Source: Angiostrongylus vasorum
Lineage: Eukaryota > Nematoda > Chromadorea > Rhabditida > Metastrongylidae
Reading direction: 5' to 3'
DNA length: 64,000 nucleotides
Assembly (NCBI GenBank): GCA_018806985.1
Contig: JADANN010000449.1
Span: 354,615 to 418,614 of the forward strand
Translations under genes and position numbers: made by a program
Notes under the pieces: generated by a model
Seen by the model: the letters and a program-made list of their open reading frames with translations, nothing else
The model's database searches: none
Told to the model about the DNA's origin: nothing
Shown here: piece by piece, positions 48,745 to 57,776 of the stretch
Numbering within the stretch: the first letter of the stretch is position 1
How the letters are laid out: every line of letters starts with the position of its first letter

Positions 48745-51700
48745 TATGTACACGTACATATATAACCGTGTTAATTTCAAGGTGTGGAATCGTCTTCTTT
48801 CTGGATTTGCATCAATAAGGGATTTCTTGACAGAGCGCCATTTACGATACGCTTCTCAACTAAAGGACGAAATTCTCAGGTAGATTTTTTTGCTGCTTTT
48901 AATCCATATTTATTGTCCATATCAACCCCATTTGGGGGCAACAAAATCTTTGTTCGTTTCTATCGGGTGCCAGAGTCGCTTTATGATCACGACTAGCTAC
49001 AGAGACTAGCAAAGGTCTAGTTTGTGGATCTGAGAAGTGTACGCGGGGTTTTCTCTTTTTTTTTCGAGTAAGCTCTGAAACGTTTCTAGCGCACTACCCA
49101 TTGACTTAGAGGGTCTTGATCGATGCGTTGTTCAGGATAAAATCTGTTTATACACAAACTCTACCACACTCGTTTAAAGGGATGTGAGTACATCTATACC
49201 GAAGCTATATCCTGCGCGGCAGAAACAGAAAATACATCATATGAATCGTTCTCCATCTCAGGCCCAATTACATGTAACATGTTCGTGTTGGGCACTGTGG
49301 GCCTCCTTAAGGCATGCCACTTAGCCTAGCAACTATCCATCTCGGGTCCTCTGACATGAGAAACCACTGCAATTCCATCTAATACCTATTTTGACCTAGA
49401 TGCCTGCACAGTGCTTGTGAAACACGTCTGGAATCCGCAATGTTGGATGAACGAGCTCTATTCGCTCTGCTGCAATGGTGTGATGAATTGAAGCGGCTAA
49501 ATTCTGACCAAATTGTGCATGAGTACGATGTTCCGTCTTCACCTCGATATGCTCTTCCATTGCAAACTGAAGAGCAGGTATGGTTGAATCATTTCTCACT
49601 TTTTCCCTAATGGAGTATTGTTTAACCATCTTATAAATTTCTTATGACCATAACTGTAAGTTTAGAGTAGGATTTGAACTCTTTATTCCTGTTTTATATT
49701 CGCAAACGTCGGCACCCCCGTAAACTTTGATATTTTTTTTTATTGTGCGCTACTTTCTATTTTCGTCTGCATTAATCCTTACTGGCTAATTTGTCAGTTA
49801 TCAACTAAAGTTATAAATGAGTTTTGGAGACAATGATTAAAAAAAAGCCTGTGAAATGAATTGTCCTTCTAACATATATGGCACTTGTTTATTTCGTGCT
49901 ATCATATATGACAAACAATGTGATTTAGTTTATGGAAGAGTTACGAACTGAAATATTGGAAATGTTGGATGGTCCTCCACCAATGGGATCTGCGTTGCTG
50001 AAACTTGTTGAGAATGTTATTAAATGGCAGACAAAACTGCAAAACCGTCTTTATTCTCTTCCCAGGTATATATTTTACTAAGGCAACGATTTTATATTTC
50101 AAAAACCAGTTTTCCTTTGGTCTCGACATGACCATTCAACATGTATTTTTCGTAAAACAAAGGATGATGCTCGCGGAGTTGATCAATCCTTGAGGGATGC
50201 GCCATGCATTGGACATGACTTACGATGGCCTATCGATGTATTGAACCAGTGCTGCTATCCTCTTACACAAGTGTGGTACCAATTTGCCTACCCACAGGGA
50301 TGTAAGGCTTTGTTGAGCCTGGGGCGCGGGGATAGATCCCATGTGTATTCCAGGTCGGCACCGACCACTGCGCCCTCATATCTTACTGGTGGGCTACCTT
50401 TGCCTTCAGTTGTTGGCTTCTCGGAGGCAACGTCCACGGATCATTAGCTCGCGCCGGAGAAGTTCGCGCCGAAACACCTAAAGTATTTTTCGTACGAAAC
50501 AATATTTCAGTAGTTCATGTTATATCACTTTACTATATCATATCTATCACGAAATCATGCTTTTTGTATTTTCGTCTTTGCAACTATTGCCTTTCAGAAG
50601 TCTCATTAGGTGCTCCTTCTCTCCCTTGTTTTTAGACGATATCCAATTCGATTAGCAAGCAAATTTCTCGCTGACTACAGCAGTGCAATGGCTTGTGTCG
50701 AAATTCCGTCTTCATTCAACGCGAATATGACAAAGGTTTTTTAGTTGAAATTGTGTAAAATGATTTTTTTGCCCAAACAATACTTTGTTGTTTTAAAATA
50801 ATTTTAAAATATGCGGTAAGACTTGTTCAGCAGTACCAATACGTGACGTTGATCGCACGTTTTCATCCTCACGTCGAAGTTGTTGTGAAGGGAGGACGAG
50901 TGATGAAGAAGTTACAGATTACGGCCGTAAATGGAAAGGTATCTCGCCGAAGCCTATCTGTTGAGGTTCTATGCTTTTATCGTGGTGGTTTTTTCTTCTA
51001 ATTATTCTTTGTACTAAGACATGCATCTACTATCTACATCACTCAATCTTTGAAGAAAGAACGAACCGTTGTCACCAGTATATGCAGTTAGTTAAAACAC
51101 TGCTTGTTAAGGAAAGAGTAGGTTTTTTCGAAACTCATTTAGTTGATTTCAGACAATGTTAACTGTTTTACTTACTGCCTATTACAATTTTTCGCGGCAG
51201 GTTATTATGTGACATACAACCACAATGGTGCTGAGATATTTGCAAAGCTCCGAACCTCAGTGGTCTGCGGTGGGGATCGAACACGCTATTACCCTTTCCG
51301 GAAGCTAATGCTTTAACCACCACACCATGCGGGTCCTTCGTTCCCCCTTTCTCTCGGCTAGTTCTATTAGCGTGTTCGGTTCCCACCGCAGACACCTGCA
51401 GCCCGGAGTTTTGCTAATATCTCGGCATCATTGTGATTTGAGACAGCTTGAGTGTATTAAATTGTAGGAAACCACCCGACGTCACCTCACCATCTTCACT
51501 CCTACGCAGTTGGTTGTATCCTCTCATGCTGTACTTATGGATTGTGGAGGTATTTTTGGATGACAAAGTTTCCGTAACTTACCTAACTACTTTCCTTACC
51601 CTTGTTCACACTCTGTGTTTGCTTTCAACAGGTGCGTATCCAATGAGCTTTGTTGCGAAAAAACCGAATGTGTTTGACACTATACGTCCCACTTGATGTG

Positions 51701-51888
51701 TTTGGTCGATATGGTATGACGTTCGGTATGAGGCCAGACGATGCAATCACGATGTTCTACGATCGACTGGTGGCCTCTGAAGGATGCCCTAAAACCGTTA
51801 TGCTGGAAACATACAGGTAGTATCGATAGTCAACAAATCCGCGGACTTTCGTTAGCGCTGTTAATTAAATGCAGGGATTATGATATAT

Positions 51889-51940
<52 letters not shown>

Positions 51941-54900
51941 GTGGTATCTTTTCTAATGCTCGAAATCGTCCCATGCTTCTGGATTATCTGCGTTGTTCCA
52001 ATTGAACCGTTCAGTCACGTTTAATCAGAAACTTAATTCTGACCCGTTTTAAAATAGCTGCTGATTCTGTTTCATACGCGACGATTGTCATAATGCAGTG
52101 TCACCTTCTCATCTGGTTCGTTCAACTCGACATTAACCGTCGTTTTCGTAGTGTTTGAAATTGGGACGGCTGCTTCATGATAGCCTTTGTGTCACGAGTT
52201 GATCGCAACAAAACTCCACGAGATTTCGTTATGTCTACAAGCAGTTTTTGAATTGCGAACTTTAGTGTAAAACCATTATGTATAGATCTTGAAACCGACA
52301 GTCATTTAACCTCGATGGTAAAATAATCAACATGTGTTTATGTTGTTGAGTTTGCACGAACTTGATAAATTATTTTTATTCGGCTAACGTTTCGACGTCT
52401 GCATCTTCATCAGTACCGATGATCCGAGTCGGTGTTCCACAGTTGTTTCTCTTCTTGATGTGCCGTCTTCATCTCACACCTCACCGGATCTTCGTCAGTT
52501 GAGCATCTCCAATGAGCCATACTCACCCGGCGACGCTCTTTTTATACAGGGTGGTTGTAGTTGATATTGTTGTCCATTGATAATAATTTGTTTTTTCAAC
52601 GGACAATCCACCTTGCAGCAGTCGGTCCTATGTTAGCTAGCAAATAACGAATAACAAAACAATAATTTTGAAACCGACCTTCATTTAACCTCTGGTAAGC
52701 TCAACAATATAAACACATGTTAGTTGTTTTACTATCGTATTTCTTGATGATTCCGGTGAATGGGAAAGAACCGATTGACAGTTCCCAGGATCGACTTTCT
52801 ATTAACCTCGGCATTGGAATATGAATGCGTCGTCGAAATACCACCGGATACTCCACGTCGTCAGTTAGTTCGTAACCGCCTGTATGGCCGTCTCTGCGAA
52901 ACAACAAATTGCGTAATCTGCCCTTACGGCAGGGACGGTGATTGCATGAGTTCAGGTACGATATACCTGATCTCTTGTAATAATTGCGGAGATGAATATA
53001 TTGGCCAAACGGGCAGGCCTTTGTGTATCCGTATAAAAAGAACACCTAAATGGCAAACGAAAACTAAGACAAACTACCCCACTAGGCACGCATAGGATAC
53101 AAAATCACAGCGGGAGACGATTTTGAAGTAAAAGGCAATATCCTTGCGCAGGAGACTAGAACACCAGCGCGAAAACTTCTTGAGGCTTTTTGGATAAATG
53201 CCAAAAACCCTACAATGAATAGGAGGGATGAATGCCCAGAGGTCATACGCGACCTGACCCCGTATGTTCGCATCAATTTCTGATGCGGGATGGTGCAGTC
53301 ATCAACCTTATGCGACCATAATCAGCTGTTCTAATCTTCCTCATGGGAAGGCACGTAAAAAAAGCGGTGAGTTTTTTTCGAGAAGCTGTTGGCCATGTAA
53401 TTACCATAGAGTTTTTCGTCTTTTTGTAAGTGTTACTGAAGCGTTTGGCCCTAGTATGTTGTTTAAAGGCGACCCTCCTGAAACGTCAGCTACTGTTGTA
53501 TTGTATTGTGTTTTTTCTATGGAAGTAAATGTATGCTGTTTAACAACCTCGCGATTGCTGAACAAGAACCGATTGAATTATGAAATCACTTTTTATTTAC
53601 TGCCCATTCTTTTTTTTGGCATGCTATTATGTGAAATATAACCACAGTGAAGCTGAGATATTTGCAAAGCTCCGGACCGCTGGTGTCTACGATGGGGATC
53701 GAACATGCTATTAACCTTTTCGGGGGCTAACGCGTTTACCGCCGCACCATGCAAGTCTTTCGTTTCGGCTTTCAGCCCTGTTATTGACCTATAAGCTATA
53801 GCAATCATTAATCAACGGGAGTTTCGCAAATCGAACTTTCAAATTCATAAGAGACCTTGCAGTAACGACATGAGATAAGAGATGGTGGAATTACTAGATT
53901 TGCTGTTTGGTTCCTTTCACTGATTGCTTCATCAAGAGGCGACTACAATAAATGATTGTTTTCAGGAAGAAACGGTTTTTTTTACTACAAATACTTCTTG
54001 CAACTTGCTTGCTATTTCCTAGAAGTTGACTGGTTAATGTCAACTAAATCTAAAAATTTCTACGACTACTTTATCTTCGTATAGAGGGAAATACTCCGTT
54101 TTCTACGTTATTTGGTTAAAGGGGAACTTCTTGTTGACGCTAAGAGCAGTGGCATCCTTGTAGAGCATTGAGTTCTGGTTTATTTCTGGCGAGGTTTATG
54201 TGTTCCTGTTGGTGATTTTTTCAAATTTAAAGAAGGGAAACACCTCCATTGTAAGTTGTGCAAATGTCCTAATTAGCAAAGGCTTCTGAGGCTGTGTACA
54301 ACGAGGATTTGAGCCCTTTCCTGAGTTCCACTCTTCCGATGTCATATACCCCAAGTTCAATTTTTATTGTACTGCCACATGCTGCCTCAATAAGATATTT
54401 AGTTCTACAAAATTTTGAGATAACTATATTTAAGCGTTCTTGGTTTCTGGTCACGTTGTTGTGTTTTCTCATTTTCGTTTCTTTGTTCAGAGGATTCATT
54501 GTGGAAAATTTCATTGGACCGTCCATCTTCCGGAACTACATATTGGAGCGCTTCAAAGATCCCACGTACTATTACCTGTTTCGCAAAAGGGTAAATTTTG
54601 TAAGACCTACCTATTTACAATATATTGTTATGTTGAAGCTTCTATGAAAGACAGTTTAGAGTTCTTTCCTTCTTATTCTTTCAGAAATGTTTGTGGTTCT
54701 AGTGCAAACACATGTTTAAATTCTTGTTTTAACGGCTTATGTCGAAGTTAAAAAGTGGTTAGACAAAGCTGATTTAATCCGCATATTTCCGTATTAATTC
54801 AGGTGGCCTCATTTAAAATTAAGGGAATGACATTGGGATGAGAAATATAGGGCGAAATTTCGGCTTGAGAAATGGCAAATGTAGGAAAAAAAAGCGTATT

Positions 54901-57776
54901 GGTAGTTATTCTGCTTGCCACCGGTTAATATTCGAATCGGCTTCTTTTTATTTTAGTTCGCCCAACAACTTGCTGTTGTAAGTACGCTAGAAATGTTGGT
55001 GAATTTGTCACCACTTTACCTCGATGATGTGTACATTCGGACGGCGACGGGTCAGCTTGCTGTACCGAAAACCAGGTTCTCCTTTGACTTAGGTACGGCC
55101 ATTTTCCTGTTTCTTTCATTTTCTGTTTGATGTTACCATCTGTTTTACTACATTTCCTTACAGCTGTTAATCGTGTAGTACCCTTCCGCCTGACTCCAAA
55201 TTTAGAATGGTTCCTCGGAATGACATTGGAAGGTGAGTTTTCGTACAGCGCAGTATTTTAACACTCTTGCTGCAGCGCTGCCTATTTTCGGTTTTGTTGC
55301 GGAGTGGAGGACAGCTAGTTTTTCGCTATGGTGACATCATTGGATGTTACACTGATCATTCCATAAGTTTTATGTTCTTTGATCACCTTCTACTGTTATT
55401 TCTGTTCTCTGAACCAATTTTTTTCTACGTTTTGAAAGTGTTTCATCTCTTCTCTTATTCTATTTATGCTGGTGCGTATGTGGAGAAAAAACACTAGTTT
55501 ACTATACAGTTGTACTGCTCGCAGCATTTAATGAAAGTATGTAGATTCTGCAAAGGATTTTACGATGTATACCTTGTGGTTTTCACATCCTTTAATTCCA
55601 TACCGTACCAAAAGTCATCATAAGGATTGGAAATTAGAAGACGACGAATGGCTTGTCAAGAATGATGTTGAACACCGCATGCGTTGCCAGTTCTTGGAGG
55701 CAGTGGCATTTCTGTGCCTCCTCATTGGCTACACCCTAAACCGCACACTCTTCTCAACAGCAATAATAGTCTCTCGCCGCAAAATGAGGAGATCGTGAGT
55801 TGTTAGGAATATATCTTTGCATGCACGACGCCAGCCATGGCATCTGCGTTGGATAAGCTACCGATCGATTAGAAGATGTATAGAGAAAAAAATCCCTGTG
55901 TACCAAAGTGAACTATCGAAGCGAAAATTACACCTACAGGGTGTCACACCGGCCACTCCCTTCTACTTCATTGTGACAGCTACTCGTCGACAAAATGTTA
56001 AGGAGCATATAGTTCAATTGAATGAAGCGTTTATCTACGATTTTAATATTTCTCATTTGGAAACTTGGCGGCTTCTCCTCATTTTTTTATGCGGGTCCCA
56101 ATATATGCCCCATTTTTCAGAGTTTCACTGGTTCAGCTATTCGGTTTCCCCGGGGTCAGCCAGGCTGTCTGCCCCAGGTCATCATCACCTTATCCAGTCA
56201 CCGCCTTTGTGGATCAGACGGAGATTTGCCACCACGCGACTAGTTTGATGCCAGGATGGTGGTGAATCCTGCTATTGGTTTAGCTTTAACTGGGCTTCCT
56301 GAAGAAAACGCCGTCTCCTTCTCAGCTTGGGTGACCCTATTGGTGGGGATGGATCTGCCGCCGTACATCTACACCCAGGAACGCGTCCCAGCTACGATGG
56401 TTGACCATTGGAAGGACAAGCTTGATCACTGTTTGTAAATCTATTACATTCATTCGTTCATTCCATTTTTTTCATTTCATTTTTTCCTTAGTCGGACGTT
56501 AATAGCAGACAAATAGACATTGGATGGACCGGCTTATCTTCACAAATATATTTTCATACGATACATTACCATTCATCGCATCAGTTTCCTAGTGATACAA
56601 TAACGTGATGTGGCGTTACACTGAACTACTGAACCCCGTCTACTTTATTATGACATCTGTTCGTCTCCAGTGTGTTAAGGAGCAAATGAAGCAGTGGAAT
56701 GGAGCGGTTCCCACGAGTTTGATCACTGTTTGTGAACCTGTTGCAACCTCCTTTTTCCCTTAGCTAGTAGTTATCAGCAGGCGAACAGCTATTGGATTAT
56801 ATTGGCTTATCTTTGCAAATATATTTTCTTGCGATACACTACCGCTTATCTCCTCAGTTTGTTAATGGAACAATAGTGTGATATTGCATTTCATTGAGAA
56901 TGCTCCGCTACGTGAACTCTGTTCTCTCACCATATCTTTTATGTTGTATTAACTGTGATTCTCGATTTACTTTCAGGAGACTATTTGTGGTCTGTTGCGG
57001 CTGTTGTACGCTGTCTCTTTAACCGTGATCAGCATTTACTGCTTCGACCGTTGATCTTGGACGAGATAGTCATCAATGGTAACCATGACCAGGTAGATCG
57101 AAACTCATTTTGTAGATATCGACCTGGCATATTCTTCGGAAGAAATTTCAGGTAAGCGCCTGTAATGAAGCTAACAAATTCATCACGAGTGTGGTGTCTG
57201 AGACAACAAGTGAGTCTTAGCTTATTTTTTATGATTTCTTCGAGATATCCCATTTTTTGATATCTATTGGTAGAAGGCGCGTGGTACAGTGGTGGGAGGT
57301 GCCATGCAATAGGCATGGGGTCGGTCCCGCGTCCGATGCCCACTAAGCCTTCCACACCGCCGCGGTCGGGAAGCTGGTACCAGACTTGTCTGGGAGGATA
57401 GCAGCACCGGCTCGATACATCGATAGGCCGCCGGGGACCATTGTAAAGGCCAGATTTGCATTCAGTCATCTCCAGTGATGCTTAATGAAGTCGAATGCGT
57501 GGCACATCCATCAGAGATTGATCAAAGCTGAGTGCTTTATCACTTATCCTTTTACTGGTATTTTTATGCCTAAGTGGTTCTTTGCTATGCCATAGAGTTG
57601 CATCATATTTTTATATCATTATGCTAGCAAATTAAGTCGCAACGACTAGTAAAATTTCAGGAATGGCGACACAAGATGCAGCCGCATTACAAGAGGAAGT
57701 TCATTGCGCCATAGAGAAGGCGCGCAACCATGAAAACCTCTCACAAATGGACCCACGATGGCATCCATGGTTTTAA
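27407..57776 (+). CDS. trr-1: TRRAP/TRR-1 giant PIKK-family scaffold, 43 exons
   Basis: TRRAP recruits SAGA/NuA4-type histone acetyltransferases to activators in the nucleus. Exons: 27407-27679, 28171-28359, 28446-28649, 28720-28824, 29394-29552, 29608-29702, 29773-29901, 30245-30319, 30378-30429, 30485-30559, 30647-30816, 30876-30986, 31053-35717, 36416-36530, 36639-36708, 36841-36938, 37249-38800, 39938-40027, 40105-40238, 40306-40440, 40747-40869, 40942-41081, 41266-41401, 41469-41537, 42684-42809, 42917-43035, 43568-43682, 44589-45301, 46984-47135, 47208-47308, 48782-48879, 49400-49577, 49929-50065, 50636-50735, 50831-50938, 51019-51117, 51468-51549, 51648-51816, 54491-54590, 54957-55092, 55164-55232, 56977-57078, 57661-57776. 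Total 11,784 bp, 3,927 codons plus stop, all phases closing (human TRRAP about 3,859). Diagnostic stretches: LLRALFRSIGGGLHD, ELCLTVPVRLS, QGLRTLELCVDNLQPDF, VLGKFGGANR, and the C terminus MDPRWHPWF. Less certain: start ATG, exons 11-12 and 15, and the exon 30, 36 and 38 acceptors. Confidence 0.96.
27865..28135 (+). repeat. Family A SINE in trr-1 intron 1
   Basis: Landmarks: GGCCGTAGTCGGAGGCGTCC head, GGGACTGATCCCCGCGCCC (B box), TGAGGTCGGTAAATTGGTGC and CTGACTTGTCC core, and the GGAGTTTTATCCTTCATCTT end. It lies just upstream of the exon 2 acceptor. Confidence 0.75.
28870..29245 (+). repeat. Family C repeat in trr-1 intron 4
   Basis: Sense orientation: GGTTTACCGCCTCATAGGTG head, GGGGATTGATCCCC (B-box-like), CAAATGTCCAAGTGTGTG tail region in place of (AAGT)n. 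Confidence 0.75.
29905..30130 (+). repeat. Family B SINE, full-length plus copy
   Basis: The clearest full unit: TTGCTGATAGCACCTATAAA start, CGCATGGTGTGGCGGTGAAC, GTTAGCTCCCGGAAAGGGT, B box GTGTTTGATCCCC, CGGTCCGGAGTTTTGCAAAT, and end GGGCAGTGAGTGAA. It lies in trr-1 intron 7. Confidence 0.8.
31053..35717 (+). other. trr-1 giant exon encoding the HEAT-repeat scaffold
   Basis: A single uninterrupted 4,665-bp exon, about residues 546-2100 of the product. It encodes most of the alpha-solenoid that in TRRAP forms the activator-binding cradle. The strongest conservation is LLRALFRSIGGG through VLGKFGGANR (31870-32310), and again KIVLQVFQALCG with MDDGHHQM (about 35405-35540). The upstream flank ends in TTTTACAG. 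The open frame extends past the donor (GG|GTATGC at 35717/35718) into the family B copy, so the last 91 bp of the frame are intronic. Confidence 0.92.
35785..36070. repeat. Family B SINE pair in trr-1 intron 13
   Basis: A truncated minus copy (35785-35850: GCAGGTGTCTGCGGTGGGTA, ACACCCTATTACCCTCTACG) is joined to a full plus copy starting TTGACGGGTGATTGCTGATA and ending AATACCCTACCC. A family A copy starts right after it. Confidence 0.75.
36073..36360 (+). repeat. Family A SINE in trr-1 intron 13
   Basis: A box GCATGTGGCGCAGTAGTCCG, GGCGCCCTGCAACATACACG, core GATTGGTACCAAACTTGTCC, CACTGGCTCTATACATCGGC, end TTGATCATCGCCGAAAGCTT followed by a T-rich tail. Confidence 0.8.
39175..39560 (-). repeat. 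Family D SINE in trr-1 intron 17
   Basis: On the plus strand: TTTTATTTTTGTC tail complement, GTGCGGATCCCAGCAGTTCC, AGAATGCCGGTCGAGCAATT, CCAGACAAGTACGGTACCAA (core complement), CGGAATCGGATTAGCACC (B box), GACTGTGCTATCCACCCCCT (head). Confidence 0.78.
40500..40690 (-). repeat. Family B SINE in trr-1 intron 20
   Basis: On the plus strand: CACGATAGGGTATGATGTGA, GTTGCGATATTCGCAAAACT, AGATCGAACCACGATTACCT, CCATCAGCAATCACCCGTCA. The middle has been altered to GGGGCTCCACCACTCAGG. Confidence 0.75.
42055..42440 (+). repeat. Family D SINE in trr-1 intron 24
   Basis: ACGAGCATTGTGCTGGTTCG then ATCCAGCCCC (B box), GGGAAATTAAATTGGTAGTG and GACTTGTCTGGGAAGGAATC (core), GTGCTGGGATCCGCACAGCA, tail AAAATTAAAAAAAAG. 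Confidence 0.78.
43090..43440 (+). repeat. Family C repeat in trr-1 intron 26
   Basis: ACGGTTTACCGCCTC, GCTGAGAGGTGTTCCTCAGT, GGGATTCATCCC (B-box-like), CACAAGGGCGGCGACTGCCT, and end GGCCATCCAAGTATCTAAAT. Confidence 0.75.
46345..46625. repeat. Penelope-type repeat split by a family C insertion
   Basis: A truncated family C piece (about 46420-46558) lies between two perfect copies of TTTCGCCTTCTT, at 46408-46419 and 46559-46570. Outside the duplication the two halves rejoin into sequence resembling the 26.8-kb palindrome (GCAGATTTCGCC... CAGTGCCTGGAAATGTGAAA, then TTGATTGCAATCTGATCAGT). It lies in trr-1 intron 28. Confidence 0.8.
47633..47925 (+). repeat. Family A SINE in trr-1 intron 30
   Basis: GGGCGCGTGTGGCGCAGTCG (A box), ACGTGGAATCGACCCC (B box), GGCAAATTGGTACCAGACTT, CGATACATCGGTTGACC, tail TTTATCCGCTTTATTTTTTA. 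Confidence 0.82.
48165..48660. repeat. Family D SINE pair, head to head
   Basis: A minus fragment at about 48165-48335 (GCTAGACAAGTCTGGCAGCA, ATGCCGTTCACCACTACCAC) meets a plus copy starting GGTGCTGATTTGACTCCG and containing GGAATTGGTACCAGACTTAT, GACCTCGACCAGCATTCAGC and GTGCTGGGTTTCCACAG. It lies in trr-1 intron 30. Confidence 0.65.
48661..48773. repeat. TA/TG dinucleotide microsatellite next to exon 31
   Basis: Imperfect TA/TG/CA tract with a pure (TA)n core at about 48714-48741, ending only about 9 bp before the acceptor of trr-1 exon 31 at 48782. Confidence 0.95.
50167..50390 (-). repeat. Family A SINE in trr-1 intron 33
   Basis: On the plus strand: TTGATCAATCCTTGAGGGAT, CGATGTATTGAACCAGTGCT, AGTGTGGTACCAATTTGCCT (core complement), GGCGCGGGGATAGATCCCAT (B box). 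The outer head is short. Confidence 0.72.
51165..51440. repeat. Family B SINE, head-to-head pair in trr-1 intron 36
   Basis: The minus copy at 51168-51355 runs from TTTACTTACTGCCTATTACA through GGGGATCGAACACGCTATTA to GCGGGTCCTTCG. It is followed directly by a plus 3' half (GTGTTCGGTTCCCACCGCAG ... CTCGGCATCATTGTGATTTG). Confidence 0.78.
51892..51937. repeat. (TA)n microsatellite
   Basis: A 46-bp nearly pure TA run, 75 bp after the donor of trr-1 exon 38. Confidence 0.97.
52289..53283 (+). mobile_element. Decayed Penelope-like element with GIY-YIG fragment
   Basis: In trr-1 intron 38 (2.7 kb). The plus strand at about 52760-53283 encodes a cysteine-rich lead-in (CVICPYGRDGDCMSSG), the GIY-YIG core (TIYLISCNNCGDEYIGQTGR), and after a frameshift near 53050-53095 the ending LLEAFWINAKNP with MNRRDECPE and PYVRINF before a stop. 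This is the endonuclease end of Penelope-like retroelements; the reverse transcriptase is absent. Flanking parts include a direct repeat (GAAACCGAC..TCATTTAACC at about 52292 and 52671) and a hammerhead-like motif on the minus strand at 52389-52413. Confidence 0.8.
53590..53825 (-). repeat. Family B SINE in trr-1 intron 38
   Basis: On the plus strand: TATTTACTGCCCATTC tail complement, GTGAAATATAACCACAGTGA, GGGGATCGAACATGCTATTA (B box), CACCATGCAAGTCTTTCG, AGCAATCATTAATCAACGG. Confidence 0.8.
56045..56420 (-). repeat. Family C repeat in trr-1 intron 41
   Basis: On the plus strand: TTTGGAAACTTGGCGGCT (diverged tail side), AGTCACCGCCTTTGTGGATC, CCAGGATGGTGGTGAATCCT, TGGATCTGCCGCCGTACATC, and CGATGGTTGACCATTGG (head side). 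Confidence 0.7.
57275..57560 (+). repeat. Family A SINE in trr-1 last intron
   Basis: GGCGCGTGGTACAGTGGTGG (A box), GGGGTCGGTCCCGCG (B box), GGGAAGCTGGTACCAGACTT and TGTCTGGGAGGATAGCAGCA (core), GATTGATCAAAGCTGAGTGC, tail TTTATCACTTATCCTTTTAC. Confidence 0.82.

Larger units (their letters stand above)
50831..57776 (+). other. trr-1 pseudokinase and FATC part
   Basis: Exons 35-43 encode the PIKK-type kinase fold and FATC end. Recognisable blocks: YVTLIARFHPHVEVV with RVMKKLQITAVNGK (exon 35), RRHLTIFTPTQLVVSS (37), AITMFYDRL (38), FKDPTYYYLFRK (39), VPFRLTPNLEWFLGMTLE (41), and LILDEIVING joined to the FATC-like end (42-43). Active PIKKs have a DRHxxN catalytic loop and DFG. Here the exon 40 segment around YIRTATGQLAVPKTRFSFDL lacks both. 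This matches the known lack of kinase activity in TRRAP. Confidence 0.85.

Noticed and set aside
48567..48883. Tyr/Ile-rich open frames
   Set aside because: They are translations of the TA microsatellite running into the trr-1 exon 31 region.
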